64,000 nt of DNA, taken from NCBI GenBank assembly GCA_021029595.1, contig JAJJOY010000008.1, positions 62,001 to 126,000 on the forward strand, written 5' to 3'. This document shows positions 28,409 to 37,212 of this stretch, in pieces (position 1 is the first letter of the stretch; every line of letters starts with the position of its first letter). The notes beneath the pieces are model-generated. The model was not told the DNA's origin and searched no databases. It worked only from the letters and a program-made list of their open reading frames with translations. The position numbers were made by a program, and so were the translations under genes. This stretch comes from Hominenteromicrobium mulieris. GTDB lineage: Bacteria; Bacillota; Clostridia; Oscillospirales; Acutalibacteraceae.

Positions 28409-29161
28409 ATGGAACGAAACCTGCTGCTGAAAATTCAATATGACGGCAGCGCGTACCACGGCTGGCAGGTGCAGGAAAACGCCCGCAGTGTGCAAGGGGT
28501 GTTTCAGGAGGCGTTAAAGCAGGTTTTGCATACGCAGCCGGACATCAAAGCGTGCAGCCGTACGGATACCGGCGTGCACGCGCGGGAATTCTGCCTGAGC
28601 ATGAAGCTTTCGCACAATATCCCGCCGGAGCGCCTTTTGGGCGCACTCAATCATTTTCTGCCGCCGGACATTGCTGTGCTTTCCTGCGAAGAAGTGCCGC
28701 TTGATTTTCACGCACGGTACTCCTGCTGTGGAAAACGGTATGTGTATGAAATCTGGAACAATCCCATTCGAAGCCCGTTTCTGCACGGGCGCGCGCTGCA
28801 CTACTACCACCATATCGATGAAAAAAAGCTGAACGAAGCCGCGCAACACTTTTTGGGTGCGCACGATTTCACTTCGTTCTGTACACTCGATAACCGTGAC
28901 ATGGGGGACTTTACCCGCACGGTTACGGAAAGCTCCGTCACGCGCGAGGGCGACATGGTGCGCTTTACCGTGGCGGCGGACGGGTTCCTTTACAACATGG
29001 TGCGCATCATGACGGGCACTTTGCTCGCCGTGCAGCAGGGGCGCTTTGTCCCCGAGGACATCCCGAAGATCATCGAGGGGAAAAACCGCAAGCTTGCGGG
29101 GCCGACCGCCCCGGCGTGTGGTCTGTATTTAGAAAAAGTGTTTTATAAACCGCAAATATAA
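28409..29161 (+). CDS. truA: tRNA pseudouridine synthase A
   Basis: A 250-residue enzyme that isomerises uridines 38-40 in tRNA anticodon stem-loops. The catalytic aspartate is D53 in CSRTDTGVHA. Family segments YDGSAYHGWQ near residue 11, FHARYSCCGKRYVYEIWN and FLYNMVRIMTGTLLAV are present. GAGGAGAA lies about 6 bases before the ATG. It is the last gene of the ECF operon, an association seen widely in Firmicutes with no known functional link. Confidence 0.96.
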   Translation: MERNLLLKIQYDGSAYHGWQVQENARSVQGVFQEALKQVLHTQPDIKACSRTDTGVHAREFCLSMKLSHNIPPERLLGALNHFLPPDIAVLSCEEVPLDFHARYSCCGKRYVYEIWNNPIRSPFLHGRALHYYHHIDEKKLNEAAQHFLGAHDFTSFCTLDNRDMGDFTRTVTESSVTREGDMVRFTVAADGFLYNMVRIMTGTLLAVQQGRFVPEDIPKIIEGKNRKLAGPTAPACGLYLEKVFYKPQI

Positions 29162-29228
29162 TGCCTGCGGTTCGGTTGGATAAATGTTCTGTATTCCGAT
29201 TTTATAACGCGGAATAAGGGAGAAAAGT

Positions 29229-30509
29229 ATGGCAAGAAAAAAGCATGAAGCGGAAAAGAAGCACGCGCTGCGCAAAAAAGAAGCACCGCCTGTGCAGGAT
29301 ATACCGGATGAAACGGAACACCCCGCGCTTTCGGAAAAGAAAAAGCCGCGCGTATCGAAGCTTTTGTACCGCATCATTGCGGCGCTGCTCATCGCAGTAG
29401 TGCTGCTTATCATTTTGGAAAATAAAGATAATTTAACGCCGGAAAACATCGGCAACTGGATCCGAACAAAGGCAGTCGGCTTCGGCTTTGGCGACGGCTA
29501 TCCGGCGGAGCTGACCGGCAGCACAGCGCTTGTGGGTAATTTCGGCGCGGCTGACGGCAATTTGTACGTTGTGAGCGACACGGCGCTGACGGTTCTGAAC
29601 GGCTCCGCAAAGGAGATGTTCTCTGCGCGCCACAGCTACAACGACCCCGCGGTCTCCGAAGCGAGCGGACGCTACCTTTTGTATAACGCCGGCGGCACGG
29701 GTTACCGTGTGGAAACGTCCTCCGGCACGGAGATTTCCGGCACGAGCGACAGCAGTATCACGACCGGCGTCATTTGCGATTCCGGCAAATTTGCGCTGGC
29801 GGTGCAGCCCTCGGACTACGCCTCCGAGCTGCGCGTATATAACAAAAACGGCAGCTTGCAGTATAAATACAGCTTTGCGGATTCCTATATTACGGCGGTG
29901 GCACTGAATACGGACGGAACAAGAGCCGCGGTGGCAAGCACCATCACGCACGCAGGTACGCTCATTTCGCGCATTACGGTGCTGGATATGTCCGAAACGG
30001 AACCGATAGCGGAGTACGAAAGCAACGGCAACCTGATTTTTGCCGTGCAGTGGAACCGCAGCGGCCGCGTGACGGCCATCGGCGACACGGAAACGCTCGT
30101 CAGCGATACGGGCTATAACTTTACGCCGTATGCATATGACGGCCGCACCGTGACGGCCTACACGCTCATTCCTTCGGGCGCGGTGGTCTCCGTTTCCAAC
30201 TATGCTTACGGCGGCGACAGCACGCTGCTCATTTTCCGTGACAGCGCAGAGCCCGTGGAAAGCGACCTTTCCGGCCGCGCCGTGTGGCTTTCCGCAGCGG
30301 GCAATAAGGTGGCGGCGCTGCTTTCAAGCTCCGTTGTGTCCACGGACCTCACGACCGGGCGGCAGGAAGCCGCCTGCAATGTGCCGGCCGATACAAAAAG
30401 CATCGCCATGGCGGACGAAAGCACCGTGTATCTGCTCGGCGTGCGCGAGATTCGGAAAGAAAATCTTAAGGTGATCGAGGCCGATAATACATTGTCGCAA
30501 ACAGAGTAA
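29229..30509 (+). CDS. Membrane-anchored beta-propeller-like protein (DUF5711-like)
   Basis: A 426-residue protein. Residues 1-43 are highly charged (Lys/Glu/Arg), residues about 47-63 form one TM helix (IIAALLIAVVLLIILE), and the rest is extracytoplasmic. That part consists of repeating beta strands with Gly/Ser/Asp turns (NLYVVSDTALTVLNGSAKE, GRYLLYNAGGTGYRVETSS, IFAVQWNRSGRVTAIGD), like a WD40/PQQ-type propeller of about seven blades. This matches my memory of the DUF5711 family of clostridia, with unknown function. It precedes cvpA, whose promoter lies inside its 3' end. A role in envelope biology is plausible but unproven. Confidence 0.65.
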   Translation: MARKKHEAEKKHALRKKEAPPVQDIPDETEHPALSEKKKPRVSKLLYRIIAALLIAVVLLIILENKDNLTPENIGNWIRTKAVGFGFGDGYPAELTGSTALVGNFGAADGNLYVVSDTALTVLNGSAKEMFSARHSYNDPAVSEASGRYLLYNAGGTGYRVETSSGTEISGTSDSSITTGVICDSGKFALAVQPSDYASELRVYNKNGSLQYKYSFADSYITAVALNTDGTRAAVASTITHAGTLISRITVLDMSETEPIAEYESNGNLIFAVQWNRSGRVTAIGDTETLVSDTGYNFTPYAYDGRTVTAYTLIPSGAVVSVSNYAYGGDSTLLIFRDSAEPVESDLSGRAVWLSAAGNKVAALLSSSVVSTDLTTGRQEAACNVPADTKSIAMADESTVYLLGVREIRKENLKVIEADNTLSQTE

Positions 30510-30520
30510 TGTGGTATAAT
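30492..30520 (+). promoter_or_regulatory. Promoter of cvpA-pgsA-clp genes
   Basis: TTGTCG (30492-30497), 17 bases, TATAAT (30515-30520), with the -35 inside the last codons of the upstream gene and the start codon about 55 bases downstream. Confidence 0.65.
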
Positions 30521-30575
30521 CACTGTATCGCACAAGGCGCGCGGCAGGCGCGCCGGAAAAAGGAGAGTGTTTTTA

Positions 30576-31265
30576 TTGGGATGGATATTTGACATTGCCG
30601 TTGTGGTGCTCGTCATCATCGCGGCCGTCATCGGTGCAAAAAAGGGATTTTTCAGAGCATGCTTTGATTTCTGCGGCGCGCTCATCGCGATGATTGCGGC
30701 GGGGCTTTTGAGCAGTCCTGTTGCAGAGTGGATCTTTACAACGTTCTTTCGCCCCTCGCTTGTGGAGAAGATCTCTGCGGCGGTCATGGGGCTTGGCGCG
30801 GGCGATGCCGTGAACACCGTTTTCGATGCCTTCCCGGAGCTTATCCAGCGCGCGCTTGAGGCTGCCGGCATCACACAGGGCAGTATCATGGCGCAGGTGC
30901 AGGATAAGACGGACAGCATCGCAGAGGCCATTACGGATGCACTCAGCCCCATGCTCATCAACGTCATCGGCGTGTTCGTCATGCTGGTGCTATTCGTATT
31001 GTTCATCGTGGTACTGAGAGGCGTTGCAACGCTTTTAACGGGCATTTTCTCGCTGCCGGTCTTAAGCGGCATCAACGGTGCGCTCGGCGCAGTATTCGAT
31101 GTGCTGATGCTCGTGCTCATTTTGTGGGTCGTCCTCGCGTGTACGCAGGTATTTGTGCCCATGCTGAGCGCAGCGCAGCAGGTAAAGGTGCAGGCGTTTG
31201 AGAATACTTCCATGCTTTTGAAGCTGCTTGGCAGCTTTAACCCCGCTTACCACTTAATGCAGTGA
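30576..31265 (+). CDS. CvpA family membrane protein
   Basis: A 229-residue protein with four predicted TM segments. It starts GWIFDIAVVVLVIIAAVIGAKKG, the hallmark CvpA first helix followed by a Lys-Lys-Gly turn. It also has FDFCGALIAMIAAGLLSSPVAEW and a C-terminal helix pair ending with a Leu-rich tail. CvpA proteins are linked to colicin V export in E. coli and to envelope homeostasis elsewhere; no defined activity is established. The TTG at 30576 is chosen because GGAGAG lies 8 bases upstream. The GTG at 30567 overlaps that site. pgsA follows 50 bases later. Confidence 0.85.
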   Translation: MGWIFDIAVVVLVIIAAVIGAKKGFFRACFDFCGALIAMIAAGLLSSPVAEWIFTTFFRPSLVEKISAAVMGLGAGDAVNTVFDAFPELIQRALEAAGITQGSIMAQVQDKTDSIAEAITDALSPMLINVIGVFVMLVLFVLFIVVLRGVATLLTGIFSLPVLSGINGALGAVFDVLMLVLILWVVLACTQVFVPMLSAAQQVKVQAFENTSMLLKLLGSFNPAYHLMQ

Positions 31266-31315
31266 GCAGCGGCTAAAAGGAGATTCGGAAATTCGTAAGG
31301 GAAAGGAACTACACT

Positions 31316-31972
31316 ATGTCTGATGCCAAAAGCCAAAAGACAAAGAAACCCATCAATCAGAATTTAACGGTGCCGAACGCCATGTCTGTGTTCCGCATTT
31401 TGGTCATTCCGTTTTTTGCGTATTTTTTTCTGAAAGGCAACCTCACAGCGGCCATCGTCGCACTGGGGCTTTCCGGCCTTTCCGATGCGCTGGACGGCAT
31501 GATCGCGCGGCACTTCAACCAGATCACGGAATTAGGCAAAATGCTGGATCCGTTAGCCGATAAGCTGACGCAGGGCACGGTGGCCATCTGTATCGCCGTG
31601 CACTACCCGTCCATTTGGCCGCTTTTGGCGCTGCTCGTCTTAAAGGAGCTCGTCATGTTGTGCGGCGCATGCTATCTGCTGAAAAACGGCAAAAAGCCGT
31701 GCGCGGCAAAGTGGTACGGCAAAGTCTCCACAACACTGTTTTATATCGCCATCGGACTCATCGTCGTCATGGACGGCTTTATGAAGGTTTCCGAGAGCAC
31801 GTTCAATATCGCGTCCACTACGGCGCTCGTCATCACGGCGGGCTTCATGGTGTACACGTTCATTCGATATTTCGGCGTGTTCCGCGAAATTTTGAGATCG
31901 ACCGACGGCAAATACGATTTGAACCTGCCCGAAGAAATGCGGGCAAAGAAAGAGCGCACACCGAAAAACTAA
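31316..31972 (+). CDS. pgsA: CDP-alcohol phosphatidyltransferase (phosphatidylglycerophosphate synthase type)
   Basis: A 218-residue integral membrane enzyme that transfers a phosphatidyl group from CDP-diacylglycerol to an alcohol, here most likely glycerol 3-phosphate, giving the precursor of phosphatidylglycerol and cardiolipin. The signature D-x2-D-G-x2-A-R-x8-G-x3-D-x3-D is complete: D57, D60, G61, A64, R65, G74, D78 and D82. A polar, basic N-terminal 17 residues precede the first helix. A cardiolipin-synthase type of the same family cannot be excluded by sequence inspection. Confidence 0.88.
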   Translation: MSDAKSQKTKKPINQNLTVPNAMSVFRILVIPFFAYFFLKGNLTAAIVALGLSGLSDALDGMIARHFNQITELGKMLDPLADKLTQGTVAICIAVHYPSIWPLLALLVLKELVMLCGACYLLKNGKKPCAAKWYGKVSTTLFYIAIGLIVVMDGFMKVSESTFNIASTTALVITAGFMVYTFIRYFGVFREILRSTDGKYDLNLPEEMRAKKERTPKN

Positions 31973-31993
31973 CGGTCTGCGCCGGAAAGGAAA

Positions 31994-34270
31994 ATGTCTA
32001 TGATGATGTGTACACGCTGCAAGAAGCGGCCTGCGGTTGTGTTCGTTTCCCCTTCAACGGATATGAACGCCACGCAGGGCTACTGTCTTGTCTGCGCAAA
32101 AGAACTCGGCATTAAGCCGGTGAATGATATTATGGAGAAAATGGGCATCACGGAGGAGCAGCTGGAGGCGATGACCGAAAGCATGAACGATTTGATGTCG
32201 ATGTCCGACGACGGCAGCTTTGAGCCGGGCGGCGCGGTGCCGTTCCCGTCCGAACTGCTGGGTCAATTCGGTATGAACGCAAACGGTGACGGCACAGAGC
32301 CGGCAACCCGCGAAAGCCAGCCGAATGACAAGAAAAAGAAGGAGAACTTCCACAAATCGAAGCGTAAGCACATTGCGGCGTACTGCACCGACCTCACCAT
32401 GAAGGCGAGAAACGGCGAGCTGGATGCCATCATCGGCCGCGAGCGCGAGATTGAGCGTGTGGTGCAGATTTTGTCCCGCCGCACAAAGAATAATCCGTGT
32501 CTCATCGGTGAGCCGGGCGTCGGTAAAACGGCCGTTGCTGAGGGGCTTGCCCTGCGCATTGCGGCAGGCGAAGTGCCCGCGAAGCTGCGCAAAAAAGAAG
32601 TGCAGCTTCTGGATCTCACGGCGCTCGTCGCCGGTACGCAGTTCCGCGGCCAGTTTGAAAGCCGCATCAAGGGACTTGTGGACGAAGTGAAGCAGGACGG
32701 CAACATCATCCTCTTCATCGATGAGGTGCATAACCTCGTCGGCACAGGCGATGCAGAGGGCAGCATGAACGCGGCGAACATTCTAAAGCCTGCGCTGTCC
32801 CGCGGAGAAATTCAGGTCATCGGCGCAACGACGTTCTCCGAGTACCGCAAGTACATCGAAAAAGACGCCGCACTGGAGCGCCGCTTCCAGCCCGTCACCG
32901 TGACAGAGCCGTCCATCGACGACGCAACGGATATCATCCGCGGCATCAAAAATTACTACGAAAAATACCATAACGTGCGCGTTTCCGACCAGATTGCGAA
33001 GCGCATCGTCGTGCTTTCCGAGCGATATATCAGCGACCGTTACCTGCCGGATAAGGCCATCGATTTGTTGGACGAAGCATGCGCCTGCGCCGCGCTGCGC
33101 AACAAAAAGCTTGCGGATTATGAAGAAGCAAATTTGAAGCTCGAAAAGCAGCGCAAGGCGGAAGCCGAGATCGAGGGCGCAGAGAATGTCGATTACGAAG
33201 CGCTTGCCGAAGCGAAATATAAAGTCGCGGCGCTCGAAAAAGAGCTTGCCGCGTTTGACCCGAACGAAGTCACCGCGCCGGTAACGGAAGCGGATCTCGC
33301 GTATGTCATCGAGCTTTGGACGGGCATTCCCGCTGCAAAGATTGAGCAGAGCGAGCTCGGCAAGCTTGCCCACCTGGAAGAAAAGCTGAGCGAGCACATC
33401 GTGGGGCAGGAGGAGGCCGTCAAGGCTGTTTCCGCCGCCATCCGCCGCAGCCGCGTGCAGATCAACCCGCGCCGCCGCCCGGCCTCGTTCATCTTCGTCG
33501 GCCCCACCGGCACCGGCAAGACCGAGCTTGTGCGCGTGCTTTCGAAAGAGCTGTTCGATTCCCCGGAGACGCTCATCCGCCTCGATATGTCGGAGTTCAT
33601 GGAAAAGCACTCGGTCTCGAAGATCATCGGTTCGCCCCCGGGCTATGTCGGCTACGATGAAGCCGGTCAGCTCACCGAAAAGGTGCGCCGCCGCCCGTAT
33701 TCCGTTCTGCTCTTCGATGAGATCGAAAAAGCACACCCGGATGTTATGAACATCCTGCTGCAAATTCTCGACGAAGGCCGCATTACGGATGCGCACGGTC
33801 GCACGGTCAACTTTGAGAATACCGTCATCGTCATGACCTCCAACGCGGGCAGCAACAGCCGTGAAGCGCTCGTCGGCTTCAACCGCACCAGCGCGGACAT
33901 CAGCCGTGAAAAGGCCATGCGCGCGCTGTCTGATTTCCTGCGTCCCGAGTTCCTGAGCCGCATCGATGAGATTGTCGTCTTCCGCCCGCTGAATGAGGAG
34001 GACTACAAGAAGATCGCAGTGCTCATGCTGAACGAGTACGTCGGCACGCTTAATGAGCGTGGCATCACGCTGCGCTGGACGGACGAAGCCGTCGCGAACA
34101 TCGCGCATCGTGCCGTAGGCGGCAAGAGCGGCGCCCGCGATATTCGCAACACCATCCGCCGCACCGTGGAAGACAAAATCGCGTCCCTCATCGTCGAGAA
34201 AGGCGAAGGCAACGTCACCGGTATTCTCGTCACCGAAAAGGACGGCGAGATCGATGTGGAGTCAATCTAA
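31994..34270 (+). CDS. clpE: ATP-dependent Clp protease ATP-binding subunit, ClpE-like (zinc-finger N-terminus)
   Basis: A 758-residue Hsp100 unfoldase. The N-terminus is a four-cysteine zinc finger (C6, C9, C31, C34) instead of the ClpA/ClpC N-domain, followed by an acidic/Met-rich linker to about 120. AAA-1 has Walker A GEPGVGKTA at 172-180. A short coiled coil (about 370-420) follows. AAA-2 has GPTGTGKTE at 503-511. The loop tripeptide VGF at 627-629 is the ClpP-docking motif, so it should feed a ClpP peptidase. These features fit ClpE of Firmicutes, although the middle region is shorter than ClpC and no clear UVR motif is seen. No ctsR or mcsAB is adjacent. It ends at a strong terminator. 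Confidence 0.82.
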   Translation: MSMMMCTRCKKRPAVVFVSPSTDMNATQGYCLVCAKELGIKPVNDIMEKMGITEEQLEAMTESMNDLMSMSDDGSFEPGGAVPFPSELLGQFGMNANGDGTEPATRESQPNDKKKKENFHKSKRKHIAAYCTDLTMKARNGELDAIIGREREIERVVQILSRRTKNNPCLIGEPGVGKTAVAEGLALRIAAGEVPAKLRKKEVQLLDLTALVAGTQFRGQFESRIKGLVDEVKQDGNIILFIDEVHNLVGTGDAEGSMNAANILKPALSRGEIQVIGATTFSEYRKYIEKDAALERRFQPVTVTEPSIDDATDIIRGIKNYYEKYHNVRVSDQIAKRIVVLSERYISDRYLPDKAIDLLDEACACAALRNKKLADYEEANLKLEKQRKAEAEIEGAENVDYEALAEAKYKVAALEKELAAFDPNEVTAPVTEADLAYVIELWTGIPAAKIEQSELGKLAHLEEKLSEHIVGQEEAVKAVSAAIRRSRVQINPRRRPASFIFVGPTGTGKTELVRVLSKELFDSPETLIRLDMSEFMEKHSVSKIIGSPPGYVGYDEAGQLTEKVRRRPYSVLLFDEIEKAHPDVMNILLQILDEGRITDAHGRTVNFENTVIVMTSNAGSNSREALVGFNRTSADISREKAMRALSDFLRPEFLSRIDEIVVFRPLNEEDYKKIAVLMLNEYVGTLNERGITLRWTDEAVANIAHRAVGGKSGARDIRNTIRRTVEDKIASLIVEKGEGNVTGILVTEKDGEIDVESI

Positions 34271-34287
34271 CCTTATAAACCGCAAAT

Positions 34288-34330
34288 CCCCGCACAGCGC
34301 TGTTCATTAAAAGCCTGTGCGGGGATTTTT
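34288..34330 (+). terminator. Terminator after the Clp ATPase gene
   Basis: CCCCGCACAG (34288-34297) and CTGTGCGGGG (34315-34324), a 10-bp perfect stem, followed by ATTTTT. It lies between converging genes. Confidence 0.9.
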
Positions 34331-34359
34331 GTATGCGGAGGAAGTAAGTTTTGGTGTAT

Positions 34360-35169
34360 TCAGTTTGTCAGGATGATGGCCTGCTCGAAAAGGGCGGTGT
34401 AGGCGACCTCCACGCTGTCTTTGCCGTAGTAGATGTCCTGACCGGCGAGAGGGTCACTGAAGTAGTAGCCGTTTTCGTCATAGCCCGTAAGGACGAGCGC
34501 ATGCATGGGGTAGACCCACGTAATCTCCCGGCCGGTTTCCGGCACCGTCCAAATGTCGCTTTCAATCGGTGGCTCCATGCAGATAGTCGCCCAGATCATC
34601 ACCGGGGTGTTGTTGTCAATATAGCTTTTTAGGCGATAAAGCGGCACGCCGCTCAGACGCTCGGCGTGGTAGCCGGTGTTTGTGAGAAACTCGTTCATGG
34701 CGCGCTCAATGACGGTGGAGTAGCATCCCCAGCCGGTTTCCGAAAACGGGTCGCCGGGGAACGCCTCCCATGGGTCGCAGCCGATAAGCTCTCCGTTTTC
34801 GTCCGTGTGCGGCGCGTCGCCCGTCGGCAGGTAATAGGAAGCAAATTCCTCCGCCGTGACGGTGCAGCCGTAGTAGTTTAACAGCATGGCGGCGCCGGCG
34901 CTTTCGCAGCCCGTGGGAAGCGTAGGTAGCTGCGAAATGTACGGCACGTCTTTAATGCGGCGGGTGGTTGCCTGCGCGGGGAAAATATCGGCGTAGGCAA
35001 GCGCGGGCGTAAAGCGCAGCAGCGCCGCGGCGAGCACGCCGAACACGAGTATCACCGGCAAAAGGCACAAAATGCGTCTGCGACGCCGTGCGCGGTGCTT
35101 TAGGCGGCGCGGCACAGTGCTGCGCCGGAAGCTTTCGGGTGCCAAATTTGCATTTTTGCGCGTTTGCAT
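34360..35169 (-). CDS. C39-like cysteine peptidase, membrane-anchored
   Basis: A 269-residue protein. A very basic N-terminus (Arg-rich, residues 14-32) precedes one TM helix (about 33-52), so the catalytic domain faces outside. The papain-like C39 domain shows the expected triad: C88 in PTGCESAGAAML, H223 in MHALVLTGYD and D239 in FSDPLAG. These proteins cleave after Gly-Gly leaders or act on cell-wall or surface proteins. No bacteriocin genes are nearby, so the substrate is unknown. The TraX-like gene lies upstream, 25 bases away, and both probably share a transcript. Confidence 0.85.
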   Translation of the reverse strand: MQTRKNANLAPESFRRSTVPRRLKHRARRRRRILCLLPVILVFGVLAAALLRFTPALAYADIFPAQATTRRIKDVPYISQLPTLPTGCESAGAAMLLNYYGCTVTAEEFASYYLPTGDAPHTDENGELIGCDPWEAFPGDPFSETGWGCYSTVIERAMNEFLTNTGYHAERLSGVPLYRLKSYIDNNTPVMIWATICMEPPIESDIWTVPETGREITWVYPMHALVLTGYDENGYYFSDPLAGQDIYYGKDSVEVAYTALFEQAIILTN

Positions 35170-35194
35170 AAAGATCCCCCTTTTTAAAACTCCT

Positions 35195-35935
35195 TTATAA
35201 CCGGGTGAAAATTTCTCTTAGCAGAGTGAGCACAAGCAGGTGAGCGGGGTAAAACAGGTAGTAGCCCCACTGCAAAACTTTGCTTCGGCGACCAAGCGTG
35301 TGGTTGTAGCATAAAAGAAGCGGTACACACAGCAGTACGAACGGCCTTAGCCACACGGGCAGCGTAGAGCCGTAGACGAAATACTGCAAAACATACAAAA
35401 GCGTGACGAGCCCGAAAAACGACCATTGCTTTTTGGGGCTTTCCCGAAAGACGGCAAAGCCGAAGATCCACAGCACGGCGATGTAATTCCAGTTTGCGGG
35501 GTAGGCGAGCAGGCAGCACAGCCCGAGCAAAAGCAGCCGCACCCAAACGGGCGCGCGCAGCCGTTTCCACAGCGTGACGGCGAGAAGCCCCAAAAAGAGC
35601 CCCCACAAAACGCCCGTCACGTACCAGAACTCCCAAACCGTGAATTTAAAGCACAGCGCATACGGCACATGGGAGATGACTGCCGCAATAAACAGCCGCA
35701 GCAGGTACTTTTTCAGATTCGACGTGTACGCGTAGCCCTCCGCAACGAAAAAGCACATGATGGGCGCGGCAATCTGCCCCACGGCGTGGAAAAACAGCGC
35801 GGCGGGCGCGGTATCCGCCAAAAAGACGGTGGCGGCATGGTCCAGCACCATGGCGAGGACCGCAATGAGCTTTAAGGTGTTTGCGTTCAGCGCGGGGCGC
35901 GAAAATGTGCACGCGGTTCTGTTTATATCGGTCAT
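35195..35935 (-). CDS. TraX family membrane protein
   Basis: A 246-residue multi-pass membrane protein with about seven or eight hydrophobic segments. The N-terminal NTLKLIAVLAMVLDHAATVF and FHAVGQIAAPIMCFFVAEGY correspond to the TraX family, in which E. coli F-plasmid TraX acetylates the pilin N-terminus. Chromosomal homologues in Firmicutes have no known substrate, and no conjugation genes are nearby, so pilin acetylation should not be assumed. The fold is related to membrane acyltransferases. The ATG at 35935 has GAGGAGAGGGG about 8 bases upstream. Confidence 0.85.
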   Translation of the reverse strand: MTDINRTACTFSRPALNANTLKLIAVLAMVLDHAATVFLADTAPAALFFHAVGQIAAPIMCFFVAEGYAYTSNLKKYLLRLFIAAVISHVPYALCFKFTVWEFWYVTGVLWGLFLGLLAVTLWKRLRAPVWVRLLLLGLCCLLAYPANWNYIAVLWIFGFAVFRESPKKQWSFFGLVTLLYVLQYFVYGSTLPVWLRPFVLLCVPLLLCYNHTLGRRSKVLQWGYYLFYPAHLLVLTLLREIFTRL

Positions 35936-35983
35936 GCATTCGCCCCTCTCCTCTTTCTGCTTTAACTATACCGAAAAAGACGC

Positions 35984-36031
35984 AAAAAAGTCCCCCGCAA
36001 ACTGCAAAAAAGTTGCAAAATTGCGGGGGAC
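35984..36031 (-). terminator. Terminator of the two-component operon
   Basis: On the minus strand GTCCCCCGCAA and TTGCGGGGGAC (plus positions 36021-36031 and 35990-36000) form an 11-bp perfect stem followed by TTTTTTGCG. It separates the upstream operon from the TraX-like gene. Confidence 0.9.
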
Positions 36032-36051
36032 AAGGTTTAGATGTGATAAGG

Positions 36052-37212
36052 TCACGGCGAGGAGCACTCTGCTTCCGAATCCCGGTTTATCCAGTAGGTT
36101 TGGTTCAATAAGAATCGGCTGTTGTCAAAAGCATCACTGTAATCCGGGTCGAAGCCGAAACCGGTCACGCTTTTGGAAATGGCGTCGTATGTCAGGGTAA
36201 ATGTGCAGCCCCCGCTGTTGCGGACCACCAAAAGCGATTCATTGTTGTAATCGATGCCGTAATGAGAATCTAAGTCATAAAAAAAGCCGTACCAGATGTC
36301 GAGCGTCGTGTTGGAAAGACGGGTGAACAGCTTAGAGGTCCATTCCGCGTTGCGCAGGGAGTCGTTTTCGCTGATGAAGGAGGAGAAAAGCTCGTCCGGC
36401 AGGCGTGAAATCGCTTCATAAGCACCATAATAGGCGCTGCTGTTGCCGGAGACATCACGGCTATCGTAGAAATCTTGAAAAATCTTGTCAAACTCGGTCT
36501 CGCTATAACGCATATCGGAGCAATAAAAGTACATGGTCAGTGAGGCGCCTGCAATGTCCATAAAGGCTTCGTTGTCCGGCAGAGAGGCGGTCTCTTTGTC
36601 GATCTCCGTTGCGTGGACATAAAGCGGTATGCCGGATTGCGGCGTGAATGCGAAGTCCACTTTAAAATCGCGCCCCTGCACCGTGGTGACGGTCACGTCC
36701 TGTGCATACACGTATTTCGGAATCGAAGCCAAGTTGTCGAACGGGTCGTATGTGTACATCAGCCCGGAGAATTTCAAATTCGGCGAAATATTGCAGCCCT
36801 TTAAAAACGGCTGAATGATGCTGCGCACATACGCATCTGAAACTTCAATGTACGTCTTCTGGTCGGAAAGCTCATTGCTGAGCTGATACAGCCAGTTATC
36901 CATATTCCTTTCACCGTAGACACTGAGCTCCTGCAAAATGAAATTCCGCATCGTGTTCGGCGTGGCGTTGCCATTGTTTGCATATATGGAGGATTTTGAA
37001 GTGTCGATCTCATTCCACGGCGGCAGGACAAGACTGGAGGGGTCTTCCAAATACAGCGGGCTTTCCGCGCCGGTAATCTGCGCGGCACTTTCCTTGTTTT
37101 TAAAGTTCGGCATCACGCGGCTAAATAGCGTGGGGGAGAAATAGCCGAGCGTCAAAATGGCAGCGCAAAGGAACAAAGGCAGAAAAACAGAGAGAAAAAT
37201 GTTGCGTTTCAT
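36052..37212 (-). CDS. Exported membrane-anchored protein overlapping the sensor kinase, unknown function
   Basis: A 386-residue protein. Residues about 4-26 form a signal anchor (FLSVFLPLFLCAAILTLGYF), and the rest is a large extracytoplasmic domain rich in Tyr, Asp and Ser with no motif I recognise (VYAQDVTVTTVQGRDFKVDF, GGCTFTLTYDAISKSVTGFG). Its ATG overlaps the kinase stop by 4 bases, so production is coupled to the sensor. The layout of regulator, kinase and exported protein recalls walRK-yycHI, where exported proteins modulate the kinase; the sequence does not look like YycH or YycI to me. A signal-sensing or inhibitory partner of the kinase is a reasonable inference. Confidence 0.6.
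   Translation of the reverse strand: MKRNIFLSVFLPLFLCAAILTLGYFSPTLFSRVMPNFKNKESAAQITGAESPLYLEDPSSLVLPPWNEIDTSKSSIYANNGNATPNTMRNFILQELSVYGERNMDNWLYQLSNELSDQKTYIEVSDAYVRSIIQPFLKGCNISPNLKFSGLMYTYDPFDNLASIPKYVYAQDVTVTTVQGRDFKVDFAFTPQSGIPLYVHATEIDKETASLPDNEAFMDIAGASLTMYFYCSDMRYSETEFDKIFQDFYDSRDVSGNSSAYYGAYEAISRLPDELFSSFISENDSLRNAEWTSKLFTRLSNTTLDIWYGFFYDLDSHYGIDYNNESLLVVRNSGGCTFTLTYDAISKSVTGFGFDPDYSDAFDNSRFLLNQTYWINRDSEAECSSP

Noticed and set aside
35195..35935. Conjugative element inferred from the TraX-like gene
   Set aside because: No relaxase, coupling protein, type IV secretion or integrase gene is in the window; chromosomal TraX homologues are common in Firmicutes.
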